This document shows, piece by piece, positions 1 to 5,704 of a DNA stretch of 7,843 nucleotides. The notes beneath the pieces are model-generated. The model was not told the DNA's origin and ran no database searches. It was given only the letters and a program-made list of their open reading frames with translations. The stretch is from Candidatus Aquicultor primus (lineage in GTDB: Bacteria > Actinomycetota > Aquicultoria > Aquicultorales > Aquicultoraceae): NCBI GenBank assembly GCA_001767575.1, contig MELI01000002.1, forward strand, positions 6,446-14,288. Reading direction: 5' to 3'. A program made the translations under genes and the position numbers. The stretch's first letter is position 1; every line of letters begins with the position of its first letter.

Positions 1-336
1 GCCGTGCAGACCGATTTCATATTCTCGGCCGTCGCCGAAGAGCTCGGCCTGCTCGGCAGCATCGCGGTCATCCTCGCGTACCTCCTGTTTATCTCACGGG
101 GTTTGAAAATCGCGCTCACCGCCGACGACGAGTTCGGCAAGCTAGTAGCCGCCGGGCTTACCTCGGTCTTCGCACTGCAGACCTTGGTCATACTCGGTGG
201 GACGACAAAGCTGATACCGCTCACCGGGGTGACCTTACCCTACATGAGCTATGGCGGCAGCTCTATCCTGATGAATTTTATCCTGCTCGCACTACTTCTG
301 ACGATCTCGGCAAAGCGAGGTGAGCGAGATGAATAA
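1..336 (+). CDS. rodA: FtsW/RodA/SpoVE-family (SEDS) peptidoglycan polymerase, 3' end only
   Basis: The reading frame enters from the left edge, so only the last 111 residues are visible. SEDS proteins are multi-pass membrane glycosyltransferases that polymerise lipid II into glycan strands together with a class B penicillin-binding protein. The fragment opens with the conserved TDFIFSAVAEELG block; its Asp (visible residue 5) probably corresponds to the Asp shown to be essential for polymerisation in RodA and FtsW. About three hydrophobic segments follow, with the family signature PLTGVTLPYMSYGGSS between the last two. The tail ends in charged residues (KRGERDE). The next gene starts inside this one, and the pair is a SEDS plus class B PBP module. 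Family membership is certain. The symbol rodA, rather than ftsW, rests on the actinobacterial rodA-pbpA-pknB gene order and not on the fragment itself. Confidence 0.93.
   Translation, partial: AVQTDFIFSAVAEELGLLGSIAVILAYLLFISRGLKIALTADDEFGKLVAAGLTSVFALQTLVILGGTTKLIPLTGVTLPYMSYGGSSILMNFILLALLLTISAKRGERDE
318..323 (+). promoter_or_regulatory. Shine-Dalgarno site that fixes the pbpA start
   Basis: AGGTGA lies 5 bases upstream of the ATG at 329. It overlaps the alternative GTG start at 320, which has no purine-rich site of its own. The site sits inside the end of the upstream gene, so ribosomes finishing at the TAA at 334 can restart at once, which implies translational coupling. Confidence 0.6.
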
Positions 337-1729
337 ACGCATCGGCAGGCTCGGCGCGGCTTTTACCGCAGCCTTCCTGATTCTCGTCTTAAACCTTACC
401 TACCTCCAGTTCCTGGGCGCGCAGAAGCTTGCCGCTAAACCCGAAAACGTGCGCCCGCTCCTCACCGAGCGGCGAATCGAGCGGGGCGACATCATAAGCG
501 CCGACAATGTGGTCCTGGCGAGAAGCCACGCCGACGGTGCCGGCTATGTCCGCAGCTATCCCGAAAGGGCGCTGGCGGCCCCTATAACCGGTTTCTACTC
601 GACTAAATACGGGCGAGCGGGCCTTGAGCTTACTTACAACGATTATCTCTCCGGGAAGAGCAAAGTCTCGTCGCTCGACGGCTATATGAAACGCCTGCTC
701 GGCAAAGATGTGCCGGGGAACACGATTACCCTGACCTTAGATATGCGCCTGGAGCGCGCCGCCGCGCAAGCACTCGGCACAAGAAAGGGGGCGGTCGTAG
801 CGCTCGACCCCCGCACCGGGGCGGTCCTGGCACTGGTCAGCCGGCCCTCTTACGACCCCAACAAAATCGATACCGACTGGGAAGCCCTGAGCGGCGGCGG
901 GGAAGGCGTGCTGGTAAACCGCGTTACGCAGGGTCGTTTCGTCCCCGGCTCTTCGTTCAAAATAGTCTCAGCGGCGGCGGCCCTCGAGCGCGGCCGGATA
1001 TCGCCCTCGACCACCTTCGAGGCCCCCGCGCAACTAACGGTCCACGGAGGCAAGGTGACCAACTACGAAGGGACCAGCTTCGGTGAGGTCTCCTTTGAAA
1101 CCGCCTTCGCCAAGTCGATAAATACGGTCTTCGCTCAGACCGGCGTCGACCTCGGCGGCGATAAACTCGTCGCAGAGTCGGAGCAGTTCGGCTTCAATCG
1201 CGACATCCCGTTCGACTTGCCGACGTCCATGAGCAAGCTACCCGCCGCGAAAGATATGGACCCGCTTGAGGTCGCATGGATGGCGGTAGGCCAGGGAAGA
1301 ATCGAGGCCAGCCCGCTGAGCATGGCGCTGGTCGGCGCCGCAGTTGCCAACCGGGGGGAGATAAGACAGCCCTACCTGGTCGCTCGCGCCACCGAACACG
1401 ACGGAACCGTGGTCTTCGAACGAAAACCGCGCACCTGGCTAAGGCCCGTCTCGGAAGAGACCGCCGAAGCGCTTGCGGCGATGATGGAGAAAGTCGTCGA
1501 CGAGGGAACCGGTGGGGCCGCGCGTATCAACGGGGTCCGGGTTGCGGGAAAAACAGGCACCGCCGAGGTCGGCAAAGGAGCGCCTCACGCCTGGTTTGTC
1601 GGGTTCGCGCCGGCTGATGATCCCACGATAGTCGTCGCGGTCATCGTGGAAAACGCCGGTACCGGTGGTAAAGTGGCAGCGCCTATCGCCAAAGAGGTAA
1701 TGAAAACCTGGATAGGAAAAAACGACTAA
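329..1729 (+). CDS. pbpA: Class B penicillin-binding protein, PbpA-like D,D-transpeptidase
   Basis: This membrane-anchored enzyme crosslinks peptidoglycan stem peptides and is the usual partner of the SEDS polymerase encoded just upstream. I chose the ATG at 329 (466 residues) because of the AGGTGA site before it; the GTG at 320 would add three residues. Residues about 4-28 form an N-terminal signal anchor, followed by a short dimerisation-type region (about 35-120) and then the transpeptidase domain. All three active-site motifs are intact: SSFK with the acylated Ser208 and Lys211, SIN at 263-265, and KTGT at 408-411. The length fits the short PbpA class of Actinomycetota (about 480-490 residues) better than the longer PBP2 or PBP3 forms, and there are no PASTA repeats. 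The gene overlaps the SEDS gene by 8 bases, so the two are probably cotranscribed. Function is secure; the symbol is by synteny. Confidence 0.95.
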   Translation: MNKRIGRLGAAFTAAFLILVLNLTYLQFLGAQKLAAKPENVRPLLTERRIERGDIISADNVVLARSHADGAGYVRSYPERALAAPITGFYSTKYGRAGLELTYNDYLSGKSKVSSLDGYMKRLLGKDVPGNTITLTLDMRLERAAAQALGTRKGAVVALDPRTGAVLALVSRPSYDPNKIDTDWEALSGGGEGVLVNRVTQGRFVPGSSFKIVSAAAALERGRISPSTTFEAPAQLTVHGGKVTNYEGTSFGEVSFETAFAKSINTVFAQTGVDLGGDKLVAESEQFGFNRDIPFDLPTSMSKLPAAKDMDPLEVAWMAVGQGRIEASPLSMALVGAAVANRGEIRQPYLVARATEHDGTVVFERKPRTWLRPVSEETAEALAAMMEKVVDEGTGGAARINGVRVAGKTGTAEVGKGAPHAWFVGFAPADDPTIVVAVIVENAGTGGKVAAPIAKEVMKTWIGKND

Positions 1730-1732
1730 GTC

Positions 1733-1741
1733 TGGTATGAT
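1733..1741 (+). promoter_or_regulatory. Possible extended -10 promoter element ahead of the kinase gene
   Basis: TGGTATGAT matches the extended -10 pattern TGn followed by a hexamer that differs from TATAAT at one position. No recognisable -35 lies 16-18 bases upstream, although extended -10 promoters can manage without one. Transcription would start near 1748 and give the kinase gene a leader of over 100 bases. Read-through from pbpA is equally possible. This is a weak call from pattern alone. Confidence 0.25.
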
Positions 1742-1774
1742 TATAAACTTGGACCCTGATAGTAACTTGTATAG

Positions 1775-1812
1775 AGGGCAAGCGATTTCCAAGACCTTTC
1801 AATGCTCGCCCT
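1775..1812 (+). other. Imperfect hairpin in the pbpA-pknB gap
   Basis: AGGGCAAGC (1775-1783) can pair with GCTCGCCCT (1804-1812) with one A-C mismatch, around a 20-base loop. It is not followed by a T tract, so it does not look like an intrinsic terminator. It could shape the kinase mRNA leader or be chance; nothing else in the 126-base gap resembles a known RNA element. Confidence 0.25.
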
Positions 1813-1897
1813 GTTGTGCAAGAATTTAGATTTAGTTGCAGGATAATCGAAGCAGTTGACGAACTTTGTTAAAAATATGGGAGTCCTAGATCAACCG

Positions 1898-3757
1898 ATG
1901 GAACAGCAAGTCTTCAACGACCGCTATCAAATAATCGCTAAAATAGGCTCGGGCGGCATGGCCGATGTATATAAAGCCATGGACTCTGTCCTTGAGAGAC
2001 CCGTGGCGATTAAGGTACTCCACCGCCATTTTGCCGAAGACGAGGATTTTGTCACGCGCTTCAGGCGCGAGGCGCAAGCCGCCGCCAACTTGAACCATCC
2101 CAATATCGTCAGTATCTACGACTGGGGCAGCCAAAACAGCACCTATTTCATCGTGATGGAATTGCTGGAAGGTGAGAGCCTCAAGCAACACATACAGTCA
2201 AAAGGAGTATTGGACATTCGCGAGGCGATGGAGATAACCAAAAAGGTTCTCTCGGCACTCGGCTTCGCACACCGCAACGACATCATCCACCGGGACATAA
2301 AGCCGCACAACATCATCATCACAAAAGACGATGAGGTCAAGGTGACCGACTTCGGCATAGCGCGTGCGGGTGTCTCGACTATGACACAGACCGGCACGAT
2401 TCTGGGAACGGCGCACTACCTCTCGCCGGAACAAGCGCGCGGCCATGAGGTTGGGGTCACGTCGGACCTCTATTCAGCCGGCGTCGTCCTCTACGAGATG
2501 GTCACCGGGCGCATACCGTTCGACGGCGAAAACCCGGTCGCGATAGCCCTCAAGCACGTTCACGAGGCTCCGGTGCGGCCAAGCGAAATCAACCCCGAGG
2601 TGACGCCGGCGCTTCAGACGATAATCTTAAAAGCGATGGCGAAGAATCCGGAGAGCCGGTACCAGAGCGCTGCCGAGATGCGAAACGACATCATGCGCTT
2701 GATGGAAGGCATGCCCATTGTCGCCATCCCGCCGGACGAGCAGGAGACGCTGATTATGGCACCGTCTCACGGGTCGCGCAACGACGCAACGACGCAGCGC
2801 CAGGCGCCCAGGCCGATACCGGCGCCGGCTAAAACAAAACCTAACTGGCCGGCGATTTTCATCGCGGTGGTGCTCGTCCTTGCAGCGAGTATGGCCGGCG
2901 GTTGGTTTCTGGTGAGCTCCGGGATTTTAGGCGGGCCGGAGATGATAACCATCCCCGATCTCACCAACAAGACCGAGGCCGAAGCTGCGGCCATGCTCAA
3001 TGCCAAGGGCTTAAAGCTAGGCGAGGTCAACGAGGCGTTTAGTAATACCTTGGACCCGGGAGTCGTCATAAGCCAACAGCCCGGCGCGGGCGAGAAGCTC
3101 GAAGAGGGCAAAGAGGTAGCGGTAACCGTAAGCAAGGGCAGCGAACTGGTCACCGTTCCCGATGTGATCGGCGACACCTCGGCGGTCGCCACCAACAAAA
3201 TAAACAAGGCGGGCCTCACACTCGGCGACAGCAAATACGAGTTCAGTGAGGAGTTCGACCAGGACGAGGTCATTAGCACCGATCCCGAGATAGGCGAAGA
3301 TGTCCCGGCGGACACGGAGATAAACCTTCTAATAAGCAAGGGCCAGGATTCGGTTCAAATTCAAGACGTCGAAGGAAAGACCTCGGCAGAGGCCAAAAGC
3401 ATCATGGAGGGAGACGGCCTGCAGGTGACGCTTTCGGAATCCTTCCATGATACTATCGACAAAGGAGCCGTAATACGCACCGTTCCTGTCGCGGGAAGCC
3501 TGGCTAAGAAGAGCTCGAATGTTACGGTCTACGTCAGTAAAGGCCCCGAGCTTATAACCGTCCCCGACGTCCTCGAGAAACTCGAGGACGAGGCCAAGGC
3601 TATCTTGGCGGAAAAAGGCTTCAATATCGATGTACAAATCCTAAACGGGGTGCCGGTCGGCCAGGACAACCGGGTCATAAGCCAAGACCCGAGCAAAGGC
3701 GAACAGCGAAGAAAGGGGACCGTCGTCCTTATCGTCGTAGGCAATTCCGCAGAGTAG
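1898..3757 (+). CDS. pknB: PknB-type transmembrane Ser/Thr protein kinase with four PASTA repeats
   Basis: This is a Hanks-type kinase that reads peptidoglycan state outside the cell and phosphorylates wall-synthesis and division proteins inside. Numbered from the ATG at 1898 (619 residues), the kinase domain (about 9-275) has the glycine loop GSGGMADVY from 17, catalytic Lys39, Glu58, HRDIKPHN with Asp133, and DFG with Asp151. Activation-loop Thr163 and Thr165 in TQT match the autophosphorylated pair of mycobacterial PknB. A linker with basic and proline-rich stretches leads to one membrane span (about 319-341). Four PASTA repeats begin near residues 349, 417, 485 and 552 and run to the C-terminus. 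The start is uncertain: an in-frame ATG at 1877 and a TTG at 1856 (633 residues) also exist, none with a well-placed Shine-Dalgarno site. I prefer 1898 because MEQQVFNDRY puts the Met where PknB proteins usually begin. Only one kinase gene is present here; mycobacteria have pknA as well. Confidence 0.95.
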   Translation: MEQQVFNDRYQIIAKIGSGGMADVYKAMDSVLERPVAIKVLHRHFAEDEDFVTRFRREAQAAANLNHPNIVSIYDWGSQNSTYFIVMELLEGESLKQHIQSKGVLDIREAMEITKKVLSALGFAHRNDIIHRDIKPHNIIITKDDEVKVTDFGIARAGVSTMTQTGTILGTAHYLSPEQARGHEVGVTSDLYSAGVVLYEMVTGRIPFDGENPVAIALKHVHEAPVRPSEINPEVTPALQTIILKAMAKNPESRYQSAAEMRNDIMRLMEGMPIVAIPPDEQETLIMAPSHGSRNDATTQRQAPRPIPAPAKTKPNWPAIFIAVVLVLAASMAGGWFLVSSGILGGPEMITIPDLTNKTEAEAAAMLNAKGLKLGEVNEAFSNTLDPGVVISQQPGAGEKLEEGKEVAVTVSKGSELVTVPDVIGDTSAVATNKINKAGLTLGDSKYEFSEEFDQDEVISTDPEIGEDVPADTEINLLISKGQDSVQIQDVEGKTSAEAKSIMEGDGLQVTLSESFHDTIDKGAVIRTVPVAGSLAKKSSNVTVYVSKGPELITVPDVLEKLEDEAKAILAEKGFNIDVQILNGVPVGQDNRVISQDPSKGEQRRKGTVVLIVVGNSAE

Positions 3758-3953
3758 CGCCGCTCCGGCATGTACTACTTTCCGCTTCGCGACCATCTAA
3801 AAGCCCTGTAATTCCAATAGCTACCCCAGGCTCACCTGCTCAAACGCCGACCTTAACTCTGACCTTATAAGCTATCCCAATAATAGCAGGCAGCAAGCTG
3901 GACATGGTCACCAGAATGATACTTTTAAGAGTGATTTTGCGCCACTTAAACCT

Positions 3954-3980
3954 TAAGAGCGTCGGGCCTTTTGCCGATAA
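3954..3980 (+). promoter_or_regulatory. Probable FliA/SigD (sigma-28) promoter of motAB
   Basis: GCCGATAA at 3973-3980 matches all eight bases of the flagellar sigma-28 -10 consensus. TAAG starts exactly 19 bases upstream (3954), which is the consensus distance for the TAAA core of the -35. Only TAA of the -35 box is conserved. Transcription would start near 3986 and leave a leader of about 55 bases before motA, which has a good Shine-Dalgarno site. Late flagellar genes, including motAB, are classic targets of this sigma factor, so position and gene agree. The sigma gene itself is not in view. Confidence 0.6.
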
Positions 3981-4030
3981 ATCGTTAGTGACGAGTGTAC
4001 TGAATATATCTAGCTCCACACATACTCGAA

Positions 4031-4035
4031 GAGGA
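4031..4035 (+). promoter_or_regulatory. motA ribosome binding site
   Basis: GAGGA sits 5 bases before the ATG at 4041. It supports this start and marks motA as the first gene of its own transcript. Confidence 0.6.
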
Positions 4036-4040
4036 CATTT

Positions 4041-4838
4041 ATGGATTTAGCAACGGTCATCGGTATTGTCATCGCCTTGGCGGCCCTGCTCGGTGGTAAC
4101 GTGCTCGAGGGCGGCCATCTATCAGCACTGGTCAATCTTCCCGCCGCAATCATCGTCTTCGGTGGAACGATCGGCGCAACCGTGATCTGCTTTTCGATGA
4201 ATGACGTCAAGAATCTTCCCAATTGGTTCAAGGTCGCCTTTCAAGAAAAGCAAGCGGACGCGCCCAAGACGATTCGATCCATCGTCGAGTTAGCAGATAT
4301 GGCGCGACGCGAAGGAATCCTAAAACTCGAGAGCGTAGTCGAAACTCTCGATAACGACTTCCTCAAACAGGGAATCTCATTGGTCATCGATGGTACCGAC
4401 TACGAGGTGACCAAATCCATCCTCGAAACCGAGGTGGAGTTCATGCGCGAGAGACACCAGACCGGCGCCAAGTTCTTCGAGGCGGCCGGCGCGTTTGCGC
4501 CGACGATGGGCATTATCGGAACGGTTATGGGCCTCGTCCATGTACTCGGAAACCTGTCCGACACCGGAAACCTGGGTTCGGCTATCGCGGTCGCCTTTAT
4601 CGCGACTCTATATGGCGTTTTTTCAGCTAACGTCATCTATATTCCGATAAGCGCAAAACTTAAAGTGCGAAGCAAACAAGAGGCGATTGCGCGCGAGATC
4701 ATCATCGAGGGAGTCCTCGCCATCCAGTCCGGCGAAAGCCCCCGCATAATTGAGGACCGGCTGAAATCGTTTCTCTCGCCCGACGTCAGAAATAGTAAGG
4801 CCGAAGCGGACGCGCAGCTATCGACAGTTGGGGGTTAA
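4041..4838 (+). CDS. motA: Flagellar motor stator protein MotA
   Basis: MotA forms the pentameric ring of the stator, which turns ion flow across the inner membrane into torque on the rotor protein FliG. The product has 265 residues, normal for the family. It shows four membrane spans, about 2-18, 32-52, 148-170 and 181-203, with a large cytoplasmic loop between spans 2 and 3. In that loop, Arg89 and Glu97 lie eight residues apart in ARREGILKLE, as do the FliG-contacting Arg90 and Glu98 of E. coli MotA. The channel prolines also appear: Pro154 in APTMGIIGTVMG and Pro202 in IYIPISAKL, matching E. coli Pro173 and Pro222. motB follows after 5 bases. The gene probably has its own sigma-28 promoter. 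Whether the ion is H+ or Na+ cannot be decided from what I can see. Confidence 0.96.
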   Translation: MDLATVIGIVIALAALLGGNVLEGGHLSALVNLPAAIIVFGGTIGATVICFSMNDVKNLPNWFKVAFQEKQADAPKTIRSIVELADMARREGILKLESVVETLDNDFLKQGISLVIDGTDYEVTKSILETEVEFMRERHQTGAKFFEAAGAFAPTMGIIGTVMGLVHVLGNLSDTGNLGSAIAVAFIATLYGVFSANVIYIPISAKLKVRSKQEAIAREIIIEGVLAIQSGESPRIIEDRLKSFLSPDVRNSKAEADAQLSTVGG

Positions 4839-4843
4839 CGCCG

Positions 4844-5704
4844 ATGGGACGTTCCCGTTTTGAAGATGAGGGCGGACATGAGGGCGGTATGGAGCGCTGG
4901 CTTATCACCTACGCGGACCTTATCACCCTGCTCCTCGCTTTCTTTGTCATAATGTATGCGATGTCCAGCGTCGACGCCACCAAATACGCGATGATGGCGA
5001 AGTCGCTTGAGGTCGCACTCGGTATGGAGAAGACCGGCCAAGGTCTTGTTTCGAGCATGTCCGGGCAGCAACCCGGAGAGACCGGCTCGAAGTCGCAGAA
5101 GGATGCCGCCAGCAAGAAGAATGATCCGGCATCGAAAGTGGCGGCGCTCGTCGAAATGAAGGAGGCCAAGGAGAACCGCGAACTCACCTATATGATGAAG
5201 CGCATCAAAGAATATACCGACGAGAAAAAAATCGTAGGGAGCCTGTCGACCACTACGGATGGTCGAGGACTCGTCGTCAACCTCTCCGACAGCGTCCTCT
5301 TCGAAAGCGGCAAGGCCGACCTGTCGCCGAAGGCGAAGGAGATACTCGATGCCATCGCGGACATCCTCCTCGATTCGGAGAAGCACATAAAGGTCGAAGG
5401 CCACACCGACAACGTACCCATTCGCAATGAGCGCTATCCCTCCAACTGGCAGCTCTCTACCGACCGCGCCACCAACGTTATCATGTATTGGATTGAAAAA
5501 CATCCCGAAGCAAGCGGCCGCCTTTCAGCCGCGGGCTATGGCGAACATCGCGCAATCGCTAAAAACGACACGGTTGCCGGTAGAGCGAAGAATCGCCGCG
5601 TCGACATCATCGCCCTGCGAGATTCCATCGCTAAAGGCGAACCAAGCTCCGGCGACAAAGGCGTAGTAAGGGTCGAGGAGGCCCTCCCCGGGGTTAAAGA
5701 GTAA
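4844..5704 (+). CDS. motB: Flagellar motor stator protein MotB
   Basis: MotB dimerises inside the MotA ring, carries the ion-binding site, and anchors the stator to peptidoglycan. The product has 286 residues. A short charged N-terminus with WLITYAD leads into a single span (about 20-41) that contains the universally required ion-binding Asp, here Asp25. Residues about 45-140 form a linker containing a low-complexity Ser/Lys/Gln stretch and a Lys/Glu-rich segment; this region normally includes the plug that closes the channel before assembly. The OmpA-like domain (about 143-258) has GHTDN at 186-190, the NWQLSTDRA stretch, and NRRVD at 250-254, all typical of peptidoglycan binding. A GGGGG run 9 bases before the ATG is the only ribosome-site candidate, so translation probably couples to motA. 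The 3' end overlaps the convergent ATPase gene by 11 bases. Confidence 0.96.
   Translation: MGRSRFEDEGGHEGGMERWLITYADLITLLLAFFVIMYAMSSVDATKYAMMAKSLEVALGMEKTGQGLVSSMSGQQPGETGSKSQKDAASKKNDPASKVAALVEMKEAKENRELTYMMKRIKEYTDEKKIVGSLSTTTDGRGLVVNLSDSVLFESGKADLSPKAKEILDAIADILLDSEKHIKVEGHTDNVPIRNERYPSNWQLSTDRATNVIMYWIEKHPEASGRLSAAGYGEHRAIAKNDTVAGRAKNRRVDIIALRDSIAKGEPSSGDKGVVRVEEALPGVKE

Larger units (their letters stand above)
3758..4040. other. Intergenic region between pknB and motA
   Basis: These 283 bases contain no confident gene. The sigma-28 type promoter and the motA ribosome site lie in the right half. GCCG-CTC-CGGC at 3759-3769 directly after the kinase stop can form only a 4-base stem without a T tract, so it is not a convincing terminator. 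TTAAGAG occurs twice (3925-3931 and 3953-3959), and CTTAA-ACC-TTAAG (3945-3957) is a small perfect inverted repeat partly covering the -35. Two short open frames lie in register on opposite strands: 3840-4019 on the - strand (59 codons, with a membrane-span-like stretch) and 3904-4050 on the + strand (48 codons). Neither has a good ribosome site. Confidence 0.6.

Noticed and set aside
320..328. GTG at 320 as the start of the penicillin-binding protein
   Set aside because: It overlaps the AGGTGA site that serves the ATG at 329 and has no purine-rich site upstream.
2767..3339. 190-codon open frame on the - strand inside the kinase gene
   Set aside because: It is low-complexity Ser/Thr/Leu-rich sequence antisense to the PASTA coding region, with no recognisable domain; the sense frame is unambiguous.
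3759..3769. GCCG-CTC-CGGC hairpin after the kinase stop as a terminator
   Set aside because: The stem has only four base pairs and there is no T tract.
3904..4050. 48-codon + strand frame ending just inside motA
   Set aside because: It begins upstream of the probable sigma-28 start site, has no good ribosome site, and mirrors the - strand frame codon for codon, so its hydrophobicity may be a by-product.
4835..5503. 222-codon open frame on the - strand across motB
   Set aside because: It is antisense to most of motB, including the MotB membrane span and the GHTDN motif, and shows no domain of its own.
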